A stretch of DNA of 64,000 bases from JAWKUK01 sp964402175 (GTDB lineage: Bacteria > Planctomycetota > UBA1135 > GCA-002686595), in assembly GCA_964402175.1 (NCBI GenBank), contig CAYOBN010000003.1, positions 99,769 through 163,768 of the forward strand, in the 5' to 3' direction. Shown here piece after piece: positions 18,527 to 27,329 of the stretch. The notes under the pieces are model-generated. The model ran no database searches. It saw only the letters and a program-made list of their open reading frames with translations, and was not told the DNA's origin. The number at the start of each line of letters is the position of its first letter. Within the stretch, counting starts at the first letter, position 1. The position numbers and the translations under genes were made by a program.

Positions 18527-19876
18527 ATGTTCATCGGCCGCACACGCGAGCTGGAGGTCCTCGAGGAGCTCGCGGAATCCGGGAAACCCGAGCTGTTCGT
18601 GCTGTACGGGCGGCGTCGTGTGGGCAAGACGGAGCTCCTGCAGCGCCTCTGCGAAGGGCGGCGCGCGGTGTATTTCCTGGCGGCGCAGGTCCGCGAGAAG
18701 GACAACCTGCGCGGCTTCCGCGAAGCGCTGAAAGAGGGGCTCGGCGGCGACCCGCTGCTCGACGGGATCGAATTCCCCGATTGGTCGACCGCGCTCGGCT
18801 TTGCAGCCGAGCGCGCGGGGGGCGAACGCCTCGTCATCGTGCTGGATGAGTTCCCGTACCTGTGCGATTCCAGCAAAGGTCTGCCGAGTCAAGTTCAGCA
18901 GTTCTGGGACACGCGCGGAAAGCGCAGCAAGCTGATGCTGGTGCTCTGCGGCAGCCAGGTCTCTTTCATGGAGAAGGAGGTCCTCGCCGAGCGCTCGCCG
19001 CTCTTCGGTCGCCGCACGGGTCAGCGCCGCCTGGAGCCGCTGCGGCCGCGCGAGGCCTTGGAGTTCTTCCCGGGCTGGCCGCTGCGCGAGCGCGTCCTGG
19101 CGTTTGCGTGCCTCGGCGGGATGCCCGCGTACTTGCGCCGCTTCGACACGTCGCGCTCCCTGCTCGAGAACCTGGGCCGCGAGGTGCTGCGCCCCGAAGG
19201 GTACTTGTTCGACGAAGTGCAGTTCCTGCTGCGCTCGGAGCTGACGACGCCGCACACGTACAACTCGATCCTGGCGGCGATCGCCGCGGGCGCGGACAAA
19301 GCAGGTGACATCGCGCTGCACGTCGGCGTCGATTCACCGACCGCGGCGAAGTACCTGCACGTCTTGCGCGAGCTGCGCCTCATCGAGCGCGAGGTCCCCG
19401 TCAGCGAGGACCCGCTGCGCTCGCGCAAGGGCCGCTACCGGATCGCGGACCGTTTCCTGTCGTTCCACTTCCGGCACCTGCAGCCGAACCTCTCGCTGGT
19501 CCACGCGGGGCGCGGCGGGCGTGTCCTCGAGGAGTTCGTCGAGCCAGACCTGCCGCGCCTCTACGACGATGCGCGGGTCGATTTCATCCTGGACCACTTG
19601 CACACGGAGGCTGCGGAGCTGGTCGGCGACGAGCTCGTCGAGATCGGCCGACACGAGGGGTCGTGGGTCCGGGCGGTCGCGCGCACGGCCAGCGGCCACA
19701 CCGTCGCGGGCATCGTGATCCCCGAAGGCGCAGCCGCCGAGAGCGGCCCGGAGAGCGAGCTGCAGGACCTGCGCCGCGCGTTCGGCGCAGCGCCCCTGCG
19801 CCTCGTCTATGGCCTGACGCAACGGACCGAGGACCCGCTGCACGTCGAGGTGATTCCGGAGGGGAAGCGGCTGTGA
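18527..19876 (+). CDS. ATPase_2/DUF234 family ATPase with C-terminal nuclease-like domain
   Basis: The 449-residue protein has an N-terminal archaeal-type AAA ATPase domain starting FIGRTRELEVL, Walker A YGRRRVGKTELL at about 26-37, Walker B LVIVLDEFPYL at about 105-115, and sensor LVLCGSQVSFM. A winged-helix region follows (about 245-300), then the DUF234 domain with RYRIADRFLSFHFRH and a PD-(D/E)XK-like core. These proteins are widespread in archaea and bacteria and of unsettled role; mobile-element or defence links have been suggested. The stop overlaps the GTG of the small Cys-rich gene downstream (GTGA), so the two are likely co-expressed. Confidence 0.9.
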   Translation: MFIGRTRELEVLEELAESGKPELFVLYGRRRVGKTELLQRLCEGRRAVYFLAAQVREKDNLRGFREALKEGLGGDPLLDGIEFPDWSTALGFAAERAGGERLVIVLDEFPYLCDSSKGLPSQVQQFWDTRGKRSKLMLVLCGSQVSFMEKEVLAERSPLFGRRTGQRRLEPLRPREALEFFPGWPLRERVLAFACLGGMPAYLRRFDTSRSLLENLGREVLRPEGYLFDEVQFLLRSELTTPHTYNSILAAIAAGADKAGDIALHVGVDSPTAAKYLHVLRELRLIEREVPVSEDPLRSRKGRYRIADRFLSFHFRHLQPNLSLVHAGRGGRVLEEFVEPDLPRLYDDARVDFILDHLHTEAAELVGDELVEIGRHEGSWVRAVARTASGHTVAGIVIPEGAAAESGPESELQDLRRAFGAAPLRLVYGLTQRTEDPLHVEVIPEGKRL

Positions 19877-20229
19877 CACTCGAGCGCGATTTCGAGCGCT
19901 ATTTCGGCGCCGTCGAGCGCGCGGGCGGGGTCGATCGCTGCTGGCTCTGTCGGCGCACCCCAGCCGCGGTGAAGGCGTTCTTCGGGTTCCATGAAGACGG
20001 GCACCCCATCGAAGCCGAGCGCTACGGGATCGAAGACGTCGTGCTGGAGCGCATGGACATCATGAGCTACGCCGGCCCGCGCCCGATCTGCGCCGTGTGC
20101 CAACTCAACATGGATGCGATCGAGCTGGCCGGTGATGGCGCGGTGCTCGCGGAGCTGCAGCGCTTGATGCGCGACGAGCGCGATCGGCTCTGGCCCCCGG
20201 ATGCGCCCGAGACGGCGGATTTGCGTTGA
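19873..20229 (+). CDS. small protein with two CxxC pairs (zinc-binding-like), unknown function
   Basis: The 118-residue product has Cys pairs in CWLC (about residues 20-23) and CAVC (about 76-79), spaced as in a two-knuckle zinc-binding fold, and no signal or membrane segment. The start GTG 19873 overlaps the ATPase stop (GTGA). I do not recognise a named family. Codon use matches its neighbours, and the coupling to the ATPase suggests a shared job. Confidence 0.7.
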   Translation: MTLERDFERYFGAVERAGGVDRCWLCRRTPAAVKAFFGFHEDGHPIEAERYGIEDVVLERMDIMSYAGPRPICAVCQLNMDAIELAGDGAVLAELQRLMRDERDRLWPPDAPETADLR

Positions 20230-20263
20230 GGCATCGAGGCGTGCACAAGCTGAAGGAATGCCG

Positions 20264-20269
20264 TAACCT
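20264..20269 (+). promoter_or_regulatory. -10-like TAACCT, 9 nt before ATG 20279
   Basis: TAACCT stands 9 nt before the start of the ClC gene. There is no usable Shine-Dalgarno apart from a weak GGGG run. Probable leaderless or very short leader. Confidence 0.4.
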
Positions 20270-20278
20270 GGGGCTCGG

Positions 20279-22084
20279 ATGACGACGCCGAGCTGGCTCG
20301 AGCGCGCGAGCGACTGGCTCGAGCTGCGCTCCTTCGCGAAATGGGTGGGCCTCGCCGCCGTGATCGGTGTGGCTGCTGGTGTCGCCGCGGCGATCTTCCG
20401 GTGGATGATCGCGACCGCCACGGCACAGCTCTTCACCCGCGCGACCGGGGTCGCCTCGGACGGCATCGGGACGGTCGATGGCTCGTGGTGGCTGGTGTTG
20501 CTGCTGCCAGCGCTGGGCGGACTCGTCGTGGGTTGGCTCGTGCAGCGTTATGCGCCCGAAGCCGAGGGCCACGGCACCGACTCCGTCATCCGCGCGTACC
20601 ACCGCATGAAGGGCGTGGTCCGCAGCCGCGTCATCGTGATGAAGTCGCTGACGAGCGCGCTGACGATCGGCAGCGGCGGGTCAGCGGGACAAGAGGGGCC
20701 CGTGGCGCAGGTCGGCGCCGGTGTCGGCAGCTCGATCGCGTCGGCCCTGGGCTTCAGCGATCGCGACCGCCGGCTGTTCCTGACCGCGGGTGGCTCGGCC
20801 GGGGTCGGCGCGATGTTCTGCTCGCCGCTGGGCGGCGCGCTCTTCATGCCCGAGGTGCTCTACCGCAAGCCCGAGTTCGAGGGCGAAGCGCTGGTGCCCT
20901 GCATCGTCGCGTCGACGGTCGCCTACGCGACGTTCGTCGCGATCTCGGGGGAGCACCGCGCGGTGCACATCGACCCCGAGCGCCTCGCGCGCCTCGAATT
21001 CGGCGGGCTCGCCGAGATCCTGCCGTACCTCGCCCTGGGCGTCGCGTGCACGCTGTTCGGCTGGATCTACGTCAAGGTGTTCTACGGCGTCGAAGCGCTC
21101 TTCAAGCGCCTCGTGTCGATCCCGAAGTGGGTGAAACCCGGCATCGGCGGGTTGCTCGTCGGCGCGATGGCGCTGGCGCTCGCGCCCGTCACCGGCGAGC
21201 ACGGCGTGCTCTTCGGCGGCTACCGCTTGATGGAGGCTTCGATCTCGAACGAGCTGACCGTCGGGATCGCGCTGCTGCTCGTCCTCGCGAAGATCGTGGC
21301 GACGTCGCTGACGATCTCGTCGGGCGGGTCGGGTGGGGTCTTCGCGCCAGCGCTCGCGATCGGCGCGCTCATCGGCGTCGCAGTCGGCCGCGCGGCGGAA
21401 GCGGTCACGCCGGGGCTCGACCTGCAGCCGGAGGCGTTTGCGCTCGTCGGCATGGGCGGTTTCTTCGCCGGTGTCGCCAAAGTGCCGATCGCGTCGGTCG
21501 TCATGGTCTCCGAGATGACGGGCAGCTACGCGCTGCTCGCGCCGCTGATGCTCGTCTCGGTGGTGCACCTGCTCCTGTCGGGGCGTTGGTCGCTGTACCA
21601 AGCACAGGTCGGCGCACCGATCGATTCACCGGCGCACACGGGTGAGTTCGTCGTCGACGTCCTGCAGTCCGTGCGCGTCGCAGACGTCGTCGATCCCGAG
21701 CGCTCTCCCGCGCGCCTCGTCAGCCAGGACATCACGCTAAAGGCCGCGCTGAAGATCGTGTCGGAGAGCCACGAGACCCACTTCCCCGTGGTCGACGACG
21801 ACCAGCGCCTCGTCGGGATCTTCTCGCTCACCGACATCCGACGGATCTTCCTCGAGGACGGGATCGAGAACTTCGTGATCGTGCGCGACTTCATGCGCGA
21901 GCAGGTCGCGACCGTGCGGATGGACGATTCGCTGCACGATGTCCAGCGCCTCTTCACGCGGCGCGCGGTGAGCGCTCTGCCCGTCGTCGCTTCGGACGAC
22001 CCGCGCAAGGTCATCGCGATGCTCAAGCGCAACGACGTCGGCAAGGCGTACACCGACCGGTTGAAGGAGCTCAAAGAGGGCTGA
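20279..22084 (+). CDS. ClC-family chloride channel/transporter with C-terminal CBS pair
   Basis: This 601-residue membrane protein has about ten hydrophobic helices between 25 and 445. It carries the ClC signatures GSGGSAGQEGPVAQ (gating Glu present, with Gln in the position often Lys/Arg), GVGAMFCSPLGGALF and SGGSGGVFAPALAIG. Two CBS domains follow at about 465-590 (VADVVDPERS, FPVVDDDQRLVGIFSLTDIRR, VSALPVVASDDPRKVIAMLKR), which in this family bind adenine nucleotides and regulate transport. Whether it is a channel or an H+/Cl- exchanger cannot be told from sequence alone. It stands alone between the ATPase pair and the bacilliredoxin gene. Confidence 0.95.
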   Translation: MTTPSWLERASDWLELRSFAKWVGLAAVIGVAAGVAAAIFRWMIATATAQLFTRATGVASDGIGTVDGSWWLVLLLPALGGLVVGWLVQRYAPEAEGHGTDSVIRAYHRMKGVVRSRVIVMKSLTSALTIGSGGSAGQEGPVAQVGAGVGSSIASALGFSDRDRRLFLTAGGSAGVGAMFCSPLGGALFMPEVLYRKPEFEGEALVPCIVASTVAYATFVAISGEHRAVHIDPERLARLEFGGLAEILPYLALGVACTLFGWIYVKVFYGVEALFKRLVSIPKWVKPGIGGLLVGAMALALAPVTGEHGVLFGGYRLMEASISNELTVGIALLLVLAKIVATSLTISSGGSGGVFAPALAIGALIGVAVGRAAEAVTPGLDLQPEAFALVGMGGFFAGVAKVPIASVVMVSEMTGSYALLAPLMLVSVVHLLLSGRWSLYQAQVGAPIDSPAHTGEFVVDVLQSVRVADVVDPERSPARLVSQDITLKAALKIVSESHETHFPVVDDDQRLVGIFSLTDIRRIFLEDGIENFVIVRDFMREQVATVRMDDSLHDVQRLFTRRAVSALPVVASDDPRKVIAMLKRNDVGKAYTDRLKELKEG

Positions 22085-22215
22085 AGAACGCTGCGATACG
22101 GATCCAGAGGTCCGCTGTCGCATTCGGGTAGGGTCGCCGCGTGGGACTGGACTCCCGCCCGGCGTGGCCTATGCTCTTCGAAGGCCGCATTCCCGCCCCC
22201 CTCCCCACTGCTCCC

Positions 22216-22626
22216 ATGTACGACCCCCGCCTGGTTCAACCCTTCCGCGACGAGCTCACTTCGATCGGTGTTCAGGAGCTCATGACTCCCGCCGACGTCG
22301 ACGGCGCGCTCAAGCAGCCTGGGACGACCCTCGTCTTCGTGAACTCGGTCTGCGGCTGCGCCGCGGGCTCCGCGCGTCCGGGCCTGCGTCTCAGCCTGAT
22401 GAACGGCAAGAAACCCGACCGCGTCGTCACCGTGTTCGCGGGTATGGAGCGCGAAGCGACGCAGCGCGCGCGGGAATACTTCCGCCCGTACCAGCCGAGC
22501 TCGCCGCAGATCGCGCTGATGAAAGACGGCCAGCTCGTGCACATGATCCAGCGCCACGAGATCGAGGGCAAACAAGCGGCGCAGGTCGCCCAGAACCTCT
22601 CCGCCGCGTTCGAGCAGCACTGCTGA
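22216..22626 (+). CDS. BrxA/BrxB-family bacilliredoxin
   Basis: The 136-residue thioredoxin-fold protein begins with the canonical MYDPRLVQPFRDELTSIG and carries the CGC redox motif at C46-G-C48 (NSVCGCAAG). In Firmicutes, bacilliredoxins remove bacillithiol from mixed disulfides; in bacteria without bacillithiol the partner thiol is unknown. An in-frame GTG at 22141, preceded by TAGGGT 6 nt upstream, could give a 161-residue form with a proline-rich leader. I prefer 22216 because family similarity starts there. Confidence 0.88.
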   Translation: MYDPRLVQPFRDELTSIGVQELMTPADVDGALKQPGTTLVFVNSVCGCAAGSARPGLRLSLMNGKKPDRVVTVFAGMEREATQRAREYFRPYQPSSPQIALMKDGQLVHMIQRHEIEGKQAAQVAQNLSAAFEQHC

Positions 22627-22639
22627 GCGCGCACCCGCG

Positions 22640-23113
22640 ATGGACGCGCCGGAAATCGCCCCCTCCGCAGCGAGGCTCGCGCTCGCCGAGGAGCTCCTGC
22701 AGGAAGCGGTCTACCGCTCCCGCGGGGCCCAGGCGGGCGCGGCGCTCTTTTCGGGGCCCGCTGGCTGCGGACTCGGCGCGAAGGCCGCGGTCGTCCTCGA
22801 CCTCACGCCGCGCGCCGAGGAGGTCTGCGCGGCGCTCTTCCCGAACGGCCTGGCCGCCGAGCAAGTCGCGGCGCTGCGCGACGTCATCGCGGACTGGGTC
22901 AAACGCCAGGATGGCCTCGACCGGCGCCGGAATCACTTCCTGAAGGACTTCCGGCAAACGCACGGCTTCGACCGGCGCGGTTACGACGCGGAGCAGCTCG
23001 CTCAGTTCGAGGCGGGCCTCGCGCGCGTCAACGGCGACGCGGACGCGGCGCGCCGGGCAGCGGCAATGGCGCTGCTGCGCGCGTCATCGGAGGGGCCTCG
23101 GCCCCCCGGCTGA
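22640..23113 (+). CDS. conserved-looking hypothetical protein
   Basis: The 157-residue product begins 13 nt after the bacilliredoxin stop, so it is probably in the same operon. The sequence is mostly helical and acidic/arginine-rich, with a glycine-rich stretch SGPAGCGLGAKAAVV near residue 40 and an RxxNHFLKDFRQTHGFDRRGYD block near 100. There is no signal peptide or membrane segment. Codon use looks real (G/C-rich third positions without arginine bias). I do not recognise the family. Confidence 0.65.
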   Translation: MDAPEIAPSAARLALAEELLQEAVYRSRGAQAGAALFSGPAGCGLGAKAAVVLDLTPRAEEVCAALFPNGLAAEQVAALRDVIADWVKRQDGLDRRRNHFLKDFRQTHGFDRRGYDAEQLAQFEAGLARVNGDADAARRAAAMALLRASSEGPRPPG

Positions 23114-23131
23114 CGCGCGCGCACTGCGGGC

Positions 23132-23245
23132 TCAGCCGATCACCCCGATCCACAGGATCAGGAAACACAGCCCGAAGAGGACGACCTCGGGCATGTGGAT
23201 CAGGCGGCGGCGGGCGGGACGCGGGTTGGTGAGGGTCTGGTTCAC
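23132..23245 (-). CDS. 37-residue single-span membrane protein
   Basis: The frame begins at GTG 23245 and reads MNQTLTNPRPARRRLIHMP, then a hydrophobic span EVVLFGLCFLILWIGVIG to the stop. The basic N-terminus followed by a C-terminal transmembrane helix predicts N-in topology. It lies 67 bp downstream of the DUF5522 gene in the same direction, so it may be co-transcribed. There is no recognised family; small size makes the call tentative. Confidence 0.5.
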   Translation of the reverse strand: MNQTLTNPRPARRRLIHMPEVVLFGLCFLILWIGVIG

Positions 23246-23312
23246 GGCTCGGTGCGGGAGATGGGGCCGAAGAGTGTCCACATCGTTGTCCGCGGGGGAA
23301 GTGACGAGCCGT

Positions 23313-23600
23313 TCAAGAGCGTGTGGATTCCTTGCGTTCTGGCGGCGTCCCGTCGCGCAGCCGCGCTTCGAGATCGATCCAGGGACAGTGCCGGCAGCCG
23401 TTGTCGCAGCACGGGCGCTGCCAGAGCTTCGCCGCGGTCATCACCCAGAGGCCCGAGGCAGGGTCCTGGTAGAAGGCCTCACCCGCATCGAGCGCGGCCC
23501 CGTGGCGCGCCAGGATCTCGGCGCGCCGAGGATGGCCCGGCGCGAGGCGCGACGGGTGGGGCAGACGGAGGGCCGGGGGCAGCTCGCGGTGGGAGGGCAT
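23313..23600 (-). CDS. DUF5522 family protein
   Basis: The 95-residue protein matches the short DUF5522 family: HGAALDAGEAFYQDPASG, VMTAAKLWQRPCCDNG and CRHCPW with conserved cysteines (CC-x2-GC-x2-C), which suggest metal or cofactor binding. Function is unknown. The start ATG 23600 has a purine-rich AAGAGAG about 10 nt upstream. It is divergent from icmF, with about 215 bp between them. Confidence 0.85.
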   Translation of the reverse strand: MPSHRELPPALRLPHPSRLAPGHPRRAEILARHGAALDAGEAFYQDPASGLWVMTAAKLWQRPCCDNGCRHCPWIDLEARLRDGTPPERKESTRS

Positions 23601-23699
23601 CGGAAGGCTCTCTTCGCTTCATCGGCGCGGAAGCTCGCCGCCTTTCGGCCGGATCCGCGACTCCAGTGCGAACGGCGCGCCAGGGCCCCTGCCGACGGT

Positions 23700-23737
23700 T
23701 TATCCTCCTGGGTGCACCTTATCCTCCTGGGTGCACC
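23700..23737 (+). repeat. two perfect tandem copies of a 19-bp unit upstream of icmF
   Basis: TTATCCTCCTGGGTGCACC occurs at 23700-23718 and again at 23719-23737. Each unit has a TATCCT hexamer like the -10 of the ATPase gene and a GTGCAC palindrome. It lies 79 bp before the icmF start and 100 bp from the divergent DUF5522 start. It could be a duplicated promoter element, an operator pair or a slipped-strand duplication. Confidence 0.75.
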
Positions 23738-23815
23738 GAGGGGCGGCAGAACGTCGCGCAGCCCCCATCTCCGACGCGCCTCCCGGGGCGCTCCCCCCGC
23801 GAACCGGCTCCCACC

Positions 23816-26800
23816 ATGACCGTGACGAGCGCCGACCCCGCCACCACCCCCACTCCGCCGTACACGCCGACCCATCCGATCCGGATCGTGACGGCCGCGT
23901 CGCTCTTCGACGGCCACGATGCGGCGATCAACGTGATGCGGCGCATCCTTCAGGCGTCGGGGGCGGAGGTGATCCACCTGGGTCACAACCGCTCGGTGCG
24001 CGAGATCGTCGACTGCGCGATCCAGGAGGACGCGCAGGCGATCGCGATCACGTCCTATCAAGGCGGCCACGTCGAGTACTTCGAGTACATGGTCGAGCTG
24101 CTGCGCGAGCGCGGCGCACACATCAAGGTGTTCGGAGGCGGCGGCGGGACGATCCTGCCGAGCGAGATCGAGCGCCTGCACGCGAGCGGTGTCGAGCGCA
24201 TCTACTCGCCCGACGACGGCCGCGCGCTCGGTCTGCAGGGGATGATCAACGACCTGCTGCAGCGCTGCGACTTCGCGGCCGGGCGCGGCGCCGTGCGCGA
24301 GCACGTCGCGCGCTTGGAGCAGCGCGAACAAGCCTCCGTCGCCGCGCTCGTCACGATCGCCGAGACGCGGCCCGACGAAGCGCGTGCGCTCGCCGAGCAC
24401 CTCGCGCGGACAGCGCCGACCAAGGTGATCCCTGTGCTCGGCGTGACGGGCACAGGTGGCGCGGGTAAGTCGAGCCTCGTCGACGAGCTCGTGCGCCGGT
24501 TCCTGCGCGACCACCCCGACAAGACCTTGGCGATCCTCTCCGTGGATCCGTCGAAGCGTAAGTCGGGCGGCGCGCTGCTGGGCGACCGGATACGGATGAA
24601 CGCCATCGACGATCCGCGTGTCTACATGCGCTCGCTCGCGACGCGCCAAGCAAACCTGGCGCTCTCGAAGCATGTCCAGACGGCCGTCGACGTCTGCAAA
24701 GCTGCAGGCTACGACCTGATCATCGTCGAGACGAGCGGCATCGGCCAATCCGACACGGAGATCGTCGACCACTGCGACGTGTCGCTCTACGTGATGACGT
24801 CGGAGTACGGGGCCGCCACGCAGCTCGAGAAGATCGACATGCTCGACTTCGCGGACCTCGTCGCGATCAACAAGTTCGACAAACGCGGCTCGCTCGACGC
24901 GCTGCGCGATGTCCGCCGTCAGGTGAAACGTGCCCGCAACAAGTGGGACGCGCGCGACGAGGACATGCCGGTCTTCGGCACGATCGCTTCGCAGTTCAAC
25001 GACCCCGGCATGAACCGGCTGTACGTGGCCGTGATGAGCGCCATCACGCAGAAGACCAACGCACCGCTCGCCGCCGGGAGCGACCTCGTTCTGGGTGACT
25101 CTTCGAAGCGCTACGTGATCCCGCCCGAGCGCGTGCGTTACCTGGACGAGATCCGCGAGTCCATCCAGCGTTACGACACGTGGGGTGAGCGCCAGACGTC
25201 GATCGCGCGCCGCTGTTATCAGCTCGCAGGTGCGATCGCTGCGCTCCGTGGCGCTGCCTCGGACGAAGCGGTGCTGCCGGTGCTCTCGAGCGCCGCAGGT
25301 GACGGCCCGACGCTGACGGAGCTGGTCCGGCACTACACCACCTTGCGCGACAGCCTGGACGCGCGGGCCCGCCAGCTCCTCGAAGAGTGGCCGACCGTCC
25401 GCGCCCAGTACGCCGGTGACACGTACAAGTACCAGGTGCGCGACAAGGTGCTGGAGCAGCCCTTGACGAGCGTCTCGCTCTCGGGGACTCGCATCCGCAA
25501 AGTGGTGCTGCCGAAGTTCTCGGACTGGGGCGACCTCCTGCGTTGGCGACTGCAGGAGAACGTCCCAGGTGAGTACCCCTATACAGCGGGGGTCTTCCCG
25601 TTGAAGCGCCAGGGTGAAGACCCCGCGCGCATGTTCGCAGGCGAGGGCGGCCCGGAGCGCACCAACCGGCGCTTCCACTACCTCTCGCGCGGAATGCCAG
25701 CAGCGCGCCTCTCGACCGCGTTCGACTCGGTGACGCTCTACGGCGAGGACCCCGACCGGCGGCCGGACATCTACGGGAAGGTCGGCAATTCTGGCGTATC
25801 GATCTGCACGGTCGACGACGCCAAGAAGCTCTACAGCGGCTTCGATCTCTGCGATCCGAAGACCAGCGTGTCGATGACGATCAACGGCCCCGCGCCGATG
25901 GTCCTCGCGTTCTTCATGAACGCCGCGATCGACCAGCAGTGTGAGCGCTACATCCGCGAGCACAACCTGCTGGGCGAGGTCGAGAAGGTCAAGAAAGCCA
26001 AATACGACGACCGCGGGCTCCCGCGGCCCGTCTACTTCGGTCAGGGCGGCTCCAGTGACCTGCCGCCCGGCAACGACGGGCTCGGGCTGCTGCTGCTCGG
26101 CCTATCCGGCGACGAAGTGCTGCCGCGCGAGGTCTACACGGAGCTGCGGAAGAAGACCCTGGCGGCCGTGCGCGGCACGGTGCAGGCGGACATCCTGAAA
26201 GAGGACCAGGCCCAGAACACCTGCATCTTCTCGACCGAGTTCGCACTGCGCCTGATGGGCGACATCCAGGAGTCGTTCGTGCGCCAGAACGTGCGCAACT
26301 TCTATTCGGTCTCCATCAGCGGCTACCACATCGCAGAGGCTGGCGCGAACCCGATCACGCAGCTCGCGTTCACGTTGGCCAACGGCTTCACCTACGTCGA
26401 GTACTACATCTCGCGTGGGATGGACGTCGACTCGTTCGCGCCGAACCTTTCGTTCTTCTTCTCGAACGGCGTGGATCCCGAGTATTCGGTGATCGGTCGC
26501 GTCGCGCGCCGCATCTGGGCCAAGGCCCTGCGCGAGAAGTACGGCGCGAACGACCGCAGCCAGAAGCTGAAGTACCACATCCAGACCTCTGGGCGCTCGC
26601 TGCACGCGCAGGAGATCGCGTTCAACGACATCCGGACGACCCTGCAGGCGCTGTACGCGCTGTTCGACAACTGCAACAGCCTGCACACCAACGCCTACGA
26701 CGAGGCGATCACGACGCCGACCGAAGAGAGCGTCCGGCGGGCGCTCGCGATCCAGCTCATCATCGACAAGGAGCTCGGCCTCTCGCGCAACGAGAACCCG

Positions 26801-27271
26801 TGGCAGGGTTCGTTCGTGATCGAGGAGCTGACGGAGCTGGTCGAACGCGCCGTGCTCGACGAGTTCCACGCGATCTCCGAGCGGGGCGGCGTCCTCGGCG
26901 CGATGGAGCGGATGTACCAGCGCTCGAAGATCCAGGAGGAGTCGCTCGAGTACGAGTCGCGCAAACACTCCGGCGAGCTGCCGATCATCGGCGTCAACAC
27001 GTTCCTGTCCAGCGAAGGCTCGCCGACGATCGTCCCCGCCGAGGTCATCCGCTCCGGTGAAGACGAGAAGTTGCGCGCGATCGCGAACCGTGAGGCGTTC
27101 CAGCGGCGCAACGCGGCCGCGGCGCCCAAGGCCATCGCCGAGCTGGAGCGGGTCGCACTCGCGGGTGAGAACACCTTCGATGCGCTGCTGGAGGTCGCCA
27201 AGGTCGCGAGCCTCGGCCAGATGTCCGCAGCGCTCTACCGCGTCGGCGGACAATACCGGCGCAACATGTGA
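23816..27271 (+). CDS. icmF: fused isobutyryl-CoA mutase (B12-dependent, GTPase-containing)
   Basis: The 1151-residue protein has the IcmF order: an N-terminal cobalamin-binding domain (about 20-150; ASLFDGHDAAINVMRR and the VFGGGGGTI loop), a MeaB/MeaI-like G-protein chaperone (about 195-430; Walker A GTGGAGKSSL, SVDPSKRKSGG, NKFD) and a C-terminal mutase TIM barrel (QTSGRSLHAQE, SGYHIAEAGANP). It interconverts isobutyryl-CoA and n-butyryl-CoA (related enzymes use pivalyl/isovaleryl-CoA) with adenosylcobalamin; the G domain gates cofactor loading. ATG 23816 precedes family similarity by about 20 residues; longer upstream frames are noise. It ends at a perfect inverted repeat. Confidence 0.95.
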   Translation: MTVTSADPATTPTPPYTPTHPIRIVTAASLFDGHDAAINVMRRILQASGAEVIHLGHNRSVREIVDCAIQEDAQAIAITSYQGGHVEYFEYMVELLRERGAHIKVFGGGGGTILPSEIERLHASGVERIYSPDDGRALGLQGMINDLLQRCDFAAGRGAVREHVARLEQREQASVAALVTIAETRPDEARALAEHLARTAPTKVIPVLGVTGTGGAGKSSLVDELVRRFLRDHPDKTLAILSVDPSKRKSGGALLGDRIRMNAIDDPRVYMRSLATRQANLALSKHVQTAVDVCKAAGYDLIIVETSGIGQSDTEIVDHCDVSLYVMTSEYGAATQLEKIDMLDFADLVAINKFDKRGSLDALRDVRRQVKRARNKWDARDEDMPVFGTIASQFNDPGMNRLYVAVMSAITQKTNAPLAAGSDLVLGDSSKRYVIPPERVRYLDEIRESIQRYDTWGERQTSIARRCYQLAGAIAALRGAASDEAVLPVLSSAAGDGPTLTELVRHYTTLRDSLDARARQLLEEWPTVRAQYAGDTYKYQVRDKVLEQPLTSVSLSGTRIRKVVLPKFSDWGDLLRWRLQENVPGEYPYTAGVFPLKRQGEDPARMFAGEGGPERTNRRFHYLSRGMPAARLSTAFDSVTLYGEDPDRRPDIYGKVGNSGVSICTVDDAKKLYSGFDLCDPKTSVSMTINGPAPMVLAFFMNAAIDQQCERYIREHNLLGEVEKVKKAKYDDRGLPRPVYFGQGGSSDLPPGNDGLGLLLLGLSGDEVLPREVYTELRKKTLAAVRGTVQADILKEDQAQNTCIFSTEFALRLMGDIQESFVRQNVRNFYSVSISGYHIAEAGANPITQLAFTLANGFTYVEYYISRGMDVDSFAPNLSFFFSNGVDPEYSVIGRVARRIWAKALREKYGANDRSQKLKYHIQTSGRSLHAQEIAFNDIRTTLQALYALFDNCNSLHTNAYDEAITTPTEESVRRALAIQLIIDKELGLSRNENPWQGSFVIEELTELVERAVLDEFHAISERGGVLGAMERMYQRSKIQEESLEYESRKHSGELPIIGVNTFLSSEGSPTIVPAEVIRSGEDEKLRAIANREAFQRRNAAAAPKAIAELERVALAGENTFDALLEVAKVASLGQMSAALYRVGGQYRRNM

Positions 27272-27272
27272 A

Positions 27273-27312
27273 CACAGCGCCGCGGCGGAGGCCTCTCCGC
27301 CGCGGCGCTGTG
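27273..27312. terminator. perfect 18-bp inverted repeat with 4-nt loop, probable bidirectional terminator
   Basis: CACAGCGCCGCGGCGGAG, loop GCCT, then the exact complement. It begins 2 nt after the icmF stop and ends 18 nt before the convergent beta-barrel gene stop. There is no T tract, so it may end transcription as a bare hairpin or protect 3' ends on both strands. Confidence 0.75.
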
Positions 27313-27329
27313 AACGCTGCCAGTGCAGC

